NCBI GenBank assembly: GCA_000442125.1
Contig: KE546966.1
Span: 1,202,969-1,266,968, forward strand
Origin: Opeltia flavorubescens
Taxonomy: Eukaryota; Ascomycota; Lecanoromycetes; Teloschistales; Teloschistaceae
DNA length: 64,000 nt
Direction: 5' to 3'
The position numbers and the translations under genes are program-made. Positions 10,878 through 22,400 of the stretch are shown here, piece by piece. Below the pieces are notes generated by a model. That model was not told where the DNA came from and made no database searches. It saw only the letters and a list, made by a program, of their open reading frames with translations. Numbering within the stretch: position 1 is the stretch's first letter; the number at the start of each line of letters is the position of its first letter.

Positions 10878-12269
10878 TGTGTGCAGATATAATACTACAG
10901 AGAAAGCTTGTAAAGCTGCAATGGGTACCAATGCGATGCTAGGAAAGAAGCATTATGAGGAACGGCCTAGGTATTATATGGGTCTACTAGGATCGGCCTA
11001 CGGTATTGCAGCAGGCATAGATCTGCACTGAAGGATTGTGGAGGGCTTGGAAAGCAGGTACATACGGAGAACGCACGCGAACCCGTCGGCAAGCTTAGAA
11101 GACTGATAGCTCTCTAGCTGAAGACTGACGCATTCCTGATGACGCTGTACACCAGACCTCATCAGGCCTGACCGCCCCGGCCGCTTGGAGCTGGCGGGAG
11201 GAAAAGAGTACGAGGCGTTCACGGCGCTCTGTCATCGGAAATGGCTGGCTATCGGGCCGCTTGTGGTTGGACAAATGATTGGTTATGTTGATCTGATCAC
11301 AGAACTATGCTCAGGCCTTCCGAATCCGTCAATAGCATGGAGCTCTTCCTTTCGTGATGGTAGCGAGCCAAGCTGGCCGGCGGTCCAAGGCGAAGGCTGA
11401 GGTAGTAGTGAATGAATAGTCGGAGAAACAGATGAACTACTGCAACAGCCCTTGTGCCGTTGGCCAGAAGATGTTTCATTGGACATCGATGCGCCATTTC
11501 CTGTCTGATGGATGGTGAGGAGTGGAGAAGAGTAATCGTAATGCTCATAAGGTGCAGAAGGAAGTCGTGCTGGCTGCTGCTAGTCGTTGTATTAAGGCAG
11601 CGCTAGGACCGCAATCGATAAGCGTCTAGATGGCTAATCTACTAGCGCTTATGGCACGCTCCTACCCCGCTCCTTCATCCCACTCTCACCCATCCCAACA
11701 TCTACTCGGACCACCTCTGTCCTCCTTCATAATGATTTGTAATAATCTTCAGCATACAGCTACGGATACTCATCAAGGATTCCAAGCTGAGAAGAAAATG
11801 TTCTGAAGGTAGGTCGAATGATCGTTGGCATAAAATGATCAATAGAAAGCTCTATCTCGTGGAAGTACAGCCTTGCTGTGCTACTGGGCGTGCATTCACG
11901 AACCTAAACCTGCAAGAGCATGCGCCGAATCATCGCCGGAGCTTTCGAAGGATTCGGCTTGCAAGGGTGGGATGCAGCTCATCGTGCTTTTTGTGCCATG
12001 AGCCCGCCTACCGGTAGCACACCTTTGGGCTCAGCATGCGAGCTGGAAGGGTCTTTTCTCTCCAATTGCCGACGATAGTTCATCAGCTTCACCGTCTGTC
12101 TCACGCCCCCAATCCGTCTTATGAGCCTCTTGTCAATCCCGGCGCCCGCCTCTCCATCTTATCGTCGACATCGACTATTGCAGCGCTCTTTCGTAGAGAT
12201 CTTTGAATACAATCTTCTGTTCTAATGCTTTTGTAATTCTTCTTTCATTCGCTTCTCATTCGGTCCATC
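10878..12269. other. divergent intergenic region
   Basis: About 1.4 kb between the starts of the GPI-protein gene and the aspartic-protease-like gene. Short frames on both strands lack coding features. The last 200 bases before 12270 are pyrimidine-rich, as expected for a fungal promoter and 5' leader. No RNA gene or repeat was recognised. Confidence 0.5.
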
Positions 12270-14852
12270 ATGCTCCTATATTCCTTCACTCTACTTCTTT
12301 TCTTATCGATTAGGGCTGTCAGATCTGATACTGAGCCTGCGCCGATCGTTGTAAATCCTAGTGGAAACTTGTAAGTGAGCCTTGCACATATGTGAAAACA
12401 ATTTTATCATATCTAGAGCTGATTCATCTTGCTACTCTTCATAGTCGTGGTCTTGACGGAAATTGGAGCACTTTTGCCCTCGGCGTCGGGACTCCACCTC
12501 AACTTCTTGAACTTCTTCCATCCACGAAAGTTCCTGAAACATGGGTCGTACTCACTGAGGGATGTACGAAAGATGATCTGAAGAATTGTAGCGATACCCG
12601 GGGGGGCTTGTTCAATTATGCAGAGTCATCGACTTGGACCTTGAAGCATACCTATGCTCTTGTCTCGGAGGTTAACCTGGGGTATACGACAAACTCGGAC
12701 AATGGCGCATATGGGTGGGACAACTTGACATGGAAATCAAGTAGCGACGCCGATGTGAATGCCAGTCATATAGTCATCGCCGGAATCGCCACCAAGGACT
12801 TTTACCTGGGTGTTCTGGGGTTGGCGGGACGCCCAATCACGTTCGAAGACTCTAGCAGCTCCTTACCTAGCTTGATAACATCCCTTAAAGACCAGGGGCA
12901 AATTCAAAGTCAATCCTATGGGTATACAGCTGGAGCATTCTACAGTGAGCGGCACAATTGTCGTCATCATCGTCATGGCTAATTCCTATACAGATAATGC
13001 TCCGGGCAGTCTTACAATAGGGGGCTATGACGCCTCACGATCAATGCCGAACGGTGTCTCGTTCAACTTCTCGTCCCAGCTGGAACGACAGCTTACCGTG
13101 GCGATCCAGGGCATTTCCGTCAGCAACTCCCTGGCGGGATCTCAAGTTCTGACCTCGGCGATATTTGCACTCGTTGACTCAACGGTACCACACCTCTGGC
13201 TTCCAGTATCAGTTTGTTATGCCTTTGAACAGGCGTTCGGTATCGAGTTCGACCCCATTACAAATCTCTACCTCGTCAATGACACGCAACACGAGGCTCT
13301 GTTGAAACAAAATGCGGAATTAACCATCTCGCTTGCCGCTAATACTGATGGAGGACCTATCGTTAACATCACGTTGCCTTACGCAAGCCTCGACCTCGAG
13401 ATTGGTCCACCTTTGGTTAAGTCGCAAAGCCGATATTTCCCTTTGCGCCGAGCCAAAGATGAAACACAGTTCACACTTGGTCGAGTGCTTCTTCAGGAAG
13501 CGTGCGTGATCCTGTAAGACTTTCAAGATATCAGCTGATTGTATATTAGTTTCATCATCGTAGATTACGATCAAAAGGCTTTCAGCATATCACAAGCTCA
13601 GTATACCGAGGGGGCACCCTCGAATATTGTTGTAACCACTTCAATAAATGGCAACAACACAACAGATACAAACGGCAATGGCACAGACACCTCAGGGAGT
13701 TCTTCGCCGGTGAAGTCTACTACGCATACCTCCTCCCACGGTATTGGTACAGGAGCCATCGCAGGTATAGTTGCAGGCATCGTTGTTTTAGTGATAGCAG
13801 CCGCTGGATTCTGCTTTTGGAAGTTGAAGTACCGGAAGTCAGCGACCGACAAGGAACGCAAAAGTGACGCCGAGCTTCCAGATAATGTCGAACCAAAAGG
13901 TATTCAAGAGGCCTACGGCAAGCGCCGGCTGTCTGATAGTAGCGAACACGGGCCGAAGAAGGGTACCTCTGTTAATGTCAATGAGGTTCGCCAGACTCCC
14001 CCACCAGAAGCTGCCGAGCTTGAGGGTACGAGACTTTCGAGAGCAGAGATGGGGTTGGATCAATCAAGAGCAGAGCTCCCAAGCCCTGATCCTTTCAGGC
14101 CCGAGCTGGAATCACCAAGTCTGGGAATCATACGTTCTGGATTATCAACACCGGAACCTTCGGAGCTCTCTACCAGCGATCCCAGTCTGGTCCCAGAACT
14201 TAAATCCCAGGACATGCGTCACGAGCTGGCTGGGTCTAATCGTAATTCCCGTCACCGACCTCTCTCTTTTAGGAACAACTCCATGGATAGCGATGTCATC
14301 TCCCCTCAGGACAGCGCTTCGATTCGCCCTGGGATCCACGCCCGCAAAGGCTCTGATGACACCATCCCTACGCCCACTTCGCCCATCTCCCCACAACCTC
14401 AACGACCGTCACTTCGACAGAATCAACGCCGGCACAGTGGCTTCCAACGCCCACAGCATACCCGCCTTAACTCTCAATCAAGTCACGACACGTTTGAAAC
14501 CCGCATCAACGAAAACTCTTCGCCACCTCCGCATCAACAAGGCTCACCCTCACCACTCGCATCTCCACCTTTGGGTTCCCAGCCCAGCCCGTCACTTTCA
14601 GCACTGAATTCGCCAACTCTACCACATCATCAGATGGGCTACACGGGACCGCCGACACCTGGTTTTGACATCAACGAGAACGAACCGTTGATATCTTCTC
14701 AGCAGCCGCGGCCTACACGGTTCTCGGAGAATCTTACTTCTGAACCGGAAGGGATGACGAGGGAAGAGAGGCCGCGATATCTTGAAGCTGAGCGTGGGGT
14801 GGTGAAAGAGGAAGTAAAGAAGTTGGAGAACCTGAGGAAAGACGAAAAGTAG
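12270..14852 (+). CDS. membrane-anchored aspartic-protease-like protein lacking a catalytic Asp, 803 aa
   Basis: Four exons: 12270-12370, 12445-12944, 12994-13501 and 13550-14852 (introns 74, 49 and 48 nt). There is a signal peptide (LLYSFTLLLFLSIRAVRS), then a pepsin-like A1 fold (about 35-400): a start block FALGVGTPPQ, a LTIGGYD strand and a C-terminal block FTLGRVLLQEAFIIVDYDQ. At the first active-site position, where A1 proteases carry Asp-Thr-Gly, this protein reads Ser-Thr-Lys (60-62); the second site is Asp-Ser-Thr (262-264). Hence it should not cleave peptides by the normal two-Asp mechanism. A Ser/Thr stalk, one membrane helix (about 440-462) and a 340-residue Ser/Pro-rich cytosolic tail follow. 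The layout looks like a surface sensor rather than an enzyme; that role is inference. Confidence 0.88.
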
Positions 14853-15592
14853 AAGCTGGTAATGAATTTGGATGTGGTTTCATGATCTTACTCACCACGG
14901 GATTAGATGCTTATACCCTCTTTTGATATGTGCAACATTTTATTTGGTAGGCGGTCGGAAAATATTTGGGATGGAGGGCGTAGCGCATGGATCCCACGGC
15001 GTATGTACATCAGAATGGATCATTCGTTTATCCTGTCTGGACGGTCACGACAGCTTTCTTTCGTCGTTTCATCTGAAACTAAGATCAGTCACAGATGTTT
15101 CTGTTTTAAGCCTAGACTTTCGTAAATTTCTCCGTGCTGCTAAGGGTCTTCTATCTTACGAAAGAGCTTTTCAGTGTCACATTTATTAGTGAATATTTTG
15201 TATCATTGCACGGCTTGCGTAGAGATCTATGTCCAAAGCTCGTGTCTGCCAAGGATCTATGTCCGGCTTAGCGGCTGGCCCTGCTAGTCTAAATCTAAGC
15301 GAAGTGAGCACACCAAGAAATTCAAGGTGCTCCATCAATATCTTGACTAGCGAACTGAGGCCACACCTTACTGTGACGGCACCTAGAGTGACAATCGATG
15401 TATTGAAGGTGAGCAAGTAACCTGCCCTGATCACGTTCCGTGCTATGCTTGAGGATCGAAGTCCTTGATCGTTGAAACATTCGTGATTGCACCTTACCTT
15501 ATCTTTTGTTGAAGCTTTCATTCATCTCCATCCAAGATGAAGTCACAAACTTACACGGGAATCTCTTTAGACATCAATAAATCGTTGCAATC
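14853..15592. other. intergenic region upstream of RPS8
   Basis: 740 bp between two tandem plus-strand genes. It contains the 3' UTR of the protease-like gene and the RPS8 promoter. An 11-base direct repeat (GATCTATGTCC) begins at 15224 and again at 15254, thirty bases apart. No gene is visible. Confidence 0.5.
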
Positions 15593-16251
15593 ATGGGTAT
15601 CTCACGAGACTCGCGTCATAAGCGTTCGGCCACTGGTGCCAAGCGATCATACTATCGCAAGAAGAGGTATATCATCTTCATACAGCGGGTGAGAAAAAAC
15701 ATTATCTGATAGGTACTAGAGCGTTTGAGAAAGGCCGTCAGCCAGCCAATACTCGTATCGGCGCAAAGCGTATCCATCTTGTTCGCACCCGTGGAGGAAA
15801 TACAAAATACCGCGCCCTACGACTCGATTCGGGTAACTTCTCCTGGGGTTCAGAAGGCATAGCTCGCAAAGTTCGCGTCATCTCAGTGTCTTTCCATCCC
15901 TCAAACAACGAACTCGTCCGCACGAACACCCTTACCAAATCTGCCGTCGTCCAAGTCGACGCTGCCCCTTTCCGACAATGGTACGAAGCGCACTACGGGC
16001 AGAGCTTAGGGAGGAGGCGTCAGCAAAAACAAGCTACGGAAGAGGAAAAGAAGAAGAGCAAGGGCGTGGAGAAGAAGCAGGCAGCGAGATTCACGGCACA
16101 AGGCAAAGTCGATCCGGCGCTGGAGAGGCAATTTGAGGCTGGTCGTTTGTATGCTGTTGTAGCTTCACGGCCTGGTCAGAGTGGGCGTGTGGATGGCTAT
16201 GTGCTGGAAGGGGAGGAATTGGCTTTCTACCAGCGTGCTATCCGGAAGTAA
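15593..16251 (+). CDS. RPS8: 40S ribosomal protein S8 (eS8), 201 aa
   Basis: Two exons, 15593-15666 and 15720-16251, with a 53-nt intron after codon 24. The product starts MGISRDSRHKRSATGAKRSY and continues with AFEKGRQPANTRIGAKRIH, the highly conserved opening of eS8, and matches the family length of about 200 residues. The protein is a structural component of the small ribosomal subunit and is assembled in the nucleolus. The acceptor was chosen because the tag at 15717-15719, rather than the one seven bases earlier, keeps the Arg-Ala-Phe reading at the junction. A Lys/Glu-rich insertion (about residues 120-150) is usual for fungal forms. Confidence 0.97.
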
Positions 16252-16558
16252 GGTTTGGCTGGTTCATACAACAGGATCATGAGCTATGCACGGATGATCT
16301 TGCGAAAGTTAGTGGAGCAACTGGAAATGCATTTGTGGACAACTGGATTCGTCTTTCAATTATTCATGCTTCACGTTTCATGATTGATTGATTTACGCCA
16401 AGACTCTCAAGAGTGATCAACCCTTTCACATGCTCCATCAAACTTGTTGGAGGTGAGCTGACAAACAACTAAGATGCGTGACCTTAAATCGCAAGTAAAC
16501 GAGTTTGTGTTTCCAAGTCGCAAGATAGATTCTCCGGGGGTTCTCAATTGTCATCATC
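16252..16558. other. short tandem intergenic spacer
   Basis: 307 bp holding the RPS8 3' UTR and the promoter of the metallophosphoesterase gene. No gene seen. Confidence 0.5.
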
Positions 16559-17554
16559 ATGGCAGTCATGGCCAGTCAAGGCACCAAAACCGTCAAGACT
16601 AGCTTCCTCGTCATTTCCGATACCCATTCCGCAGAGCTCTTTCCCTCAAATGATACTGAACATGCTTATCGCTCTCCTCTTCCATCAGCAGATGTTCTAC
16701 TTCACGCCGGAGATCTCACCAACTTCGGGTATATCAACGAATATGAGGCCACGGCCAAAATGATCGCGACCGCACAAGCGGAACTTAAGATTGTCATTGC
16801 GGGCAATCATGACGTGACGCTAGACAACGAATACTACGAATTGACGGGCAAGAAACGTTTCCACCGGAATATCGGCGAAGATCTAGACGCAGTGAGAGAT
16901 ACCTGGACCGGTGAAGAAGCCAAGAAGGCTGGGATTGTTTATCTTGAGGAGGGGATCAGCACTTTCACCCTGCGAAACGGGGCAAAGTTCACAGTATGTG
17001 TACCTACAGCTATTGCTAATGTGGTTGCCAGAAGCTGAGCCAAGATTGGCGATGTACAGATCTACACATCCCCCTACCAGCCCGAATTTTGCGACTGGGC
17101 ATTTCCCTACGAACGTGATGAAGATCGTTTCAACCCTCCCAATGCTAAGAATCCAATTCCTTCTTGGCCCGATATCGATATCCTTCTCACACATGGCCCA
17201 CCGATGGGGATTCAAGATATGGCCTCCCAAGGCGAAAACGTAGGATGTGAACATCTGATGCGTGCGGTAAAACGATGTCGGCCACGCCTGCATTGTTTCG
17301 GACACATACATGAGGGATGGGGTGCCAGGAAGATATCTTGGGCTGAAGAAACAACGGCAGAAGTACATGTGGAACGCGAGAAGGTGTTGAATGACCGCTG
17401 TGTGCACGTTGACATTGCGAACAGTAGCGAAAGGCCTTTACGTTTTGGTGACGAAACCTTGTTTGTCAACGCGGCCATCATGAATGTGCATTATGAACCT
17501 GTTAATGCACCGTGGCTAGTCAATCTGGATCTGCCGGTCATGACAGGTGGGTAA
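16559..17554 (+). CDS. calcineurin-like metallophosphoesterase, 309 aa
   Basis: Two exons, 16559-16993 and 17060-17554 (66-nt intron). All five metal-binding blocks of the calcineurin-like phosphoesterase fold are present in order: ISDTHS (D-x-H), LLHAGDLTNFG (GD), IAGNHD (GNHD), LLTHGPPMG (H) and HCFGHIHEGWG (GHxH). The short length and the GHIHEGWG ending match the MPPED/UPF0046 family of small phosphodiesterases, whose physiological substrates in fungi are not established. No signal peptide or membrane segment, so it is probably cytosolic. The intron interrupts the region between the GNHD and THGPP blocks; without splicing the C-terminal half would be lost. Confidence 0.92.
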
Positions 17555-18662
17555 AGTCATATAACGATCGTGGAAAGTGCCGTTCAAGAAACTTTCCTAC
17601 TGGCTCAAGACACCTATGTCTTCAACTACTGGCACGGACAGAGAATCAGCAGTGGAAAGAAGAAAATTGCCTTTGTGGATTAACAGCGGAAACGATCCCA
17701 TGGACACTATGTACATTATTGATTTGGGTATGTTCTTTTCAGCCGAATCATCTGGAACGAAATCTCATCAAAATTTTGGGCTCTCGAATGTCCGCTGACC
17801 AGGAAGTACCTACTTGGCTCCAGGCTGAAAAGTTTGCCTGAGGAACATGTTCGAAGAGAAGTCATCTATTAGCAACCCTGTCATGCGCAAAACCAAGCCC
17901 AAGAAGTCGGTAGGGCCGACCTGAGGAGTTCAAAACCCCACGTTGGCATTGGGCTGAAGAAGAGTTATGGGATAGCTTCCAGCTTCAACAGTCCAATCTT
18001 CATAAGCTATCTTTCTTTGTGATGCTTCTGTGTTGGACTACCACGACTTCTTTCTCGTTACTCGCCTGCCGGAAAGAAAAAGTTAGTGATATTTACAGCC
18101 GCAACCATGACTGCTTGGCCCGTTCCCACCTCGAAATGATGCGAGCTGTCCGTGCTTGCCCATGCGATTATCGTATGTCTACGGAGAGCACTTCCGGTAT
18201 TGGTTTACAGGTTGCGTATAGTGTCCTAAGACGCCAATGACGCTTGAAGCGATCTAGGCGCAAGGTTCTCCAGGTTTTCGACACTCTGCCGACGACGGAG
18301 TAAGTCCGAGCGCCTCCCAATCAGACCCTTCTTTCCAGCCAGATCGACATCCGACACCCATTGAAACGAATCGCATATTTTCTTCCATCCGTGCCTTGAT
18401 GAGGTGCGGTACCGTACTGGAAGAAATGAAGTCTCGTCCGGGAAACCTCCAGTCTCGACTATGCAATCGAAAACGGATCCGTAAATTTGGATTTGTCATG
18501 GATGTAGGTGGTGAGATTTTCCTTTGGACCCCAATGTCTGTTTTTTCTCTCGTGCGTAGATTCTTTCATTCGGTTCTGCTCTTCACCAGAAGACGCCTGC
18601 AAAATAAGAATAATTACGATCTCTTCAATTCAGCGCCTCTCCTCCGCTCCGACCTAGAGAAA
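17555..18662. other. tandem intergenic region
   Basis: About 1.1 kb between the phosphoesterase gene and the small secreted protein gene. The frame entering the secreted-protein gene is open further upstream (to 18396), but that extension has no signal-peptide logic and is treated as 5' UTR. No other gene seen. Confidence 0.5.
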
Positions 18663-19313
18663 ATGCTTTTCTTTCTCCCTCTCCTCCTTTTGCACTCCAC
18701 CCCAACCTCCTCCCTCTCTCTCCCAACCTGTCCCGTCAATCCCACCTCAAACCCAAACCCCATCCTTCCCGGCCTCCCAGAATACCAATGCGTTTCCCTC
18801 TCCTCCTGGACCGCCGACCGATTCAACGACGCCTCTGCCTGCGGCGAAGCCTTCACCTATGCTAAAACTATAGAATCCGTTCACAAAACGACAAGATTCG
18901 AATTCTTACCCACGCACCACCCGCCCTCAACCCGCTACCCGCGAATGGATACCCCTCGTCGGTACACAAAACGCGGCTGCACCGTTGCCATAGTCATGCT
19001 TTCTTCCTTTCCGGACGATGACCTGCCGCCCGGTCAGCCCCCGGGGAGGAAGCGGTACGATAGTACCGTGACGACATTCGAGAGGGTGTGGGAAGCGGGC
19101 CAGTATGTGTGGGAATGCTGTGTCGAGTATGGGCGTCCCGGGCCGACGCCGGGGTGGAATAATGCGGGGTGGTATCGGAAAAGCGTGGGGATATTCTTTT
19201 GGTCGACGAATTCGGATATGGATAATAGGATTTCGGGGGGGCCGTGGTTTAACGGTGATGCGGATGGGGGTGTGGAAGGGAGGAATGGGACGGGAGGGGT
19301 GGATACGGCGTAA
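18663..19313 (+). CDS. small secreted Cys-containing protein, 216 aa
   Basis: I start it at the internal ATG 18663 because the product then opens with a textbook signal peptide (MLFFLPLLLLHSTPTSSLSL); starting at 18396 would bury this 89 residues inside. The mature part is Pro-rich at first (PVNPTSNPNPILPGLPE) and has six Cys residues, including a vicinal pair in VWECCVEYGRPG, consistent with disulfides. The C-terminus is Gly/Asn-rich. I recognise no domain. Size, signal peptide and Cys content would fit a secreted effector-type or cell-wall protein, but nothing shows a host interaction. It converges on the leucyl-tRNA synthetase gene, 132 bp away. Confidence 0.7.
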   Translation: MLFFLPLLLLHSTPTSSLSLPTCPVNPTSNPNPILPGLPEYQCVSLSSWTADRFNDASACGEAFTYAKTIESVHKTTRFEFLPTHHPPSTRYPRMDTPRRYTKRGCTVAIVMLSSFPDDDLPPGQPPGRKRYDSTVTTFERVWEAGQYVWECCVEYGRPGPTPGWNNAGWYRKSVGIFFWSTNSDMDNRISGGPWFNGDADGGVEGRNGTGGVDTA

Positions 19314-19445
19314 CGTGGTTCTAATGTGGAATGGAAATGGCTTTAGAGATGGAATGGAAGACATAGCGCTTCTAAAATTTCAATCCCAGGCTTGGTACTT
19401 TTGAGCGGTAGATCCTGCACTACTATGCATGTTATCTCGTCTAGC

Positions 19446-22400
19446 TCAGACATTTTCGAAGAAAAACGTCGGACTCCCTGGCACCGCCATCTCCGCCGCC
19501 CCCAACAGCTCCCTCTCATCCCCTGCCGCCCCTACGCCTTCCCCTTCGCTTTTTACGATCCTTCCCTTCTTCTTTCCCTCCTCCTCTCCCTCCACAACCA
19601 CAACCTCCACTCCTCTGCACTTTGGCACAGTCTTCATCAGCCCTTTCAGCATCTGTCCCAACACCTCCGTCTCCTCAAACGCTAGTTTCCGATCAAACAC
19701 GTCACTTGCATTCTCTCCCGTCTGTATGCGTTTCTTAAGATTCTGGACAAAGGGCATGGCTTTCTTCCCCTCGCCCATACGCCCAACTTCCGCGTTGAGG
19801 GATTTATCTTCCAGGGATGCACGATTGTGAAAGTCTTTGACAAGATCAATGTATTTCTGCTGCCACGCCGGAAAAGCGGAGGCGGTGTAGATTGTAAGTC
19901 GTTTCGGTTGCTCCGGGTCAAACTGCGTGCTTTTCCCCTTTGATTTCTTGCGAACCTGGTGGCCCTCGGCGGAGGTGATGGCGCTTGATGTACTGCGGAT
20001 GTAGGTGTATGCTGCCGTTAAGGTCGCATCAGGCTGGGGGACAACAGGCCAGAGAGCATTTTGGATTGTATCAGGTTTTTGTAGAACTTCTTGCCAGATA
20101 TAGTCTGCCCAGTGGGGAGCGATGGGGGTGATGAGGAGGGCTTGGAGTGAGATATAGGATGTGACGAGGTCGCGGTGCATGGGGATAGAGGCGGCGGCGA
20201 GAACTTCGCGGTAGAAATCGCGAACGGATGTGAAGTCGTATAGAGCGGATTTGAGGGCAACTTTGTAATCGGTGGCAGCGTAGTTGGTGTAGGCTTGATG
20301 GACAAGAGTGTGCATTTCATTTTCGAAGAGGGAGTCCCAGAGGTTTTTGTCGGTAGAAGAGGTCCGGAGAGAAGGGTCTTTGATGATATCTTCACACCAT
20401 TCCTTGAGGGTGTACATGCGGAGGATGATCTGGTTGGCAACGGTTTCTTCAAAATTGGCGTCTTCGACTCCATCGCCGGCATCGGCGAGAGCGATACGAG
20501 TAGCGTCGGCTCCGTATTTACTGACAGCGTCGCTGAGGGTAAGGAAATTGCCTGTTGACTTGGACATTTTCTCGCCATTGAGCATAAGATGGCCGTTGGC
20601 GCGAATTCCTTGAGGCCAAAACTCGCGAGAAAAGAGGGCGGTATGAATATAGAGGAAGAAGGTAAGATGATTAGGGATGAGATCTTTCCCAGAAATCCGC
20701 ATATCGAGAGGATACCAATACTCAAACTCCCTTCGCATCGTCTCAAGGTCTGATCTGGATATTTTGCTTGACTTGAGTAGTTCGTCGCTGATCTCTCGCC
20801 GGCAAAAGATATAGTCCCAGACTTCATCAATCAGTTGTCCGGGCTTGATGTTGAGTAAGCCTGGCTGTGTACCAAAGTTGTCACTGTGGAGAAGGTGCGC
20901 TATCGTGTAATAGGCCATGTAGATGGTACTGTCGCTAAGACTCTCCACGAGGAACTTGGGTTCCCATGGAAGCTTCGAGCCCAGACCGTATGTCCTTGCA
21001 CACGCCCATCGATTCAGCCACTCAAGATTTTTTTCAAAGCCATTCTTTGTCTCGGATGAGTAAGTCTCCATGTCGTTCCGAACATAATCCAGGACCTGGT
21101 CACGCCAGCCTGGATCATTTTCACCATAGTTTAGAAACCATTGACCCAGATAAGCGACTACGCACTCGTCTGCGCTCCGGCTTACTACATGCCCATTAGG
21201 TTCTGCATACTCGAATGCATCACCGCCTTGTATAAGCTGAGCCTTGACTTTGGGTTTGGCAGCTTCGACAGCTTCACCTTTGAAGTCACCAACGATCATC
21301 GTGCCCTTATAGTAGCCTTCTTTATAGGCAAGATCTTTGGCTTCCGCAAGCTGCTTCGTGTCTTTCGGCGAATTGATCTTCATTTGCTTCACGAGGAATG
21401 GCGCAGCTAGGTTTCCATATGAAGGCGTTTCTACAATCGGTACTATCTCCAATTCTGCCCATTTTTTCTTGATACCATAATAGTCCGCCTTCTTGGCAAG
21501 ATCAGTAACGGTGGCATAATCGTCTGGGCTATCCGATGGAACTGATGTGACAACACCTGTTCCTTTTGTTGGAGAGACAGTATCCATTGGTAATATGCGG
21601 ACGCCCTCTTTATGCACTGATAATGGAGCATTAACTAGGGTCCCCACAAAAGCTGCTCCTGCCAACTCTGCCAGAGGTAAGAGCTCACTCGCATCTTTGG
21701 GGAAAATGCCATTTTTGAAGAAGACGCCCTGAAATGCCATGTTCCATGCAGCCCGTTTTGTTACGACATAGTATTCGTTCTCAGAAGCTTTGAAGATACC
21801 ATACATTATTTTTGGGCCCACGAAGCAGCATGTCTGACCGTACATAGTTTCGGGTCGGAGAGTAGCCGGTACGAAGTAAACACTTGCTGAATCAGGGATT
21901 TTGCCTTGCAATTCTTTAGCTGCGTCGGGAGCCCACTCTTTGACTTTTAGTTTCAATGCTGTGTACTCCTGAGGCGCCACGCCTTCTCCTTCGGTTCGAT
22001 CATGGTCCATACAAGGCTGCCCATCTTTGGGAGAGTATATTGTATATCGACTGCCGTATTGGATTTTGTCCAGTTCCTTTAGTCGATGCATCTGCCAGCG
22101 GACAAAAGTATCATAAAATGGATTTGCATCTGTTGTTACAAAAGAACGTCGCCAATCTATTCTTGCACCAAAATTATTCAGATCTCGCTTGCATAACGGT
22201 GGAAAGAATTTCAGCCAATAATTCGCATCAGCAAATTTATGGATCTCTTCTCTGGGTATTCCTAAGGCAAGCATAATCTGAAATTGATACTTCAGCTTAA
22301 CGCCCTTTGCAGCAGCCTTGCTCTTCTTTGATGTGAATTTGGTGATGTCCTCCTTTGTCTCTGCCTGCGTTGGAGCTGGAGGTAACTCACTACCATCCCC

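Noticed and set aside
15224-15264. 11-base direct repeat GATCTATGTCC, thirty bases apart
   Set aside because: Too short and only two copies; no regulatory meaning can be supported.
18396-18662. 89-residue upstream extension of the secreted protein
   Set aside because: It would bury a clear signal peptide inside the protein; the internal ATG is more likely.
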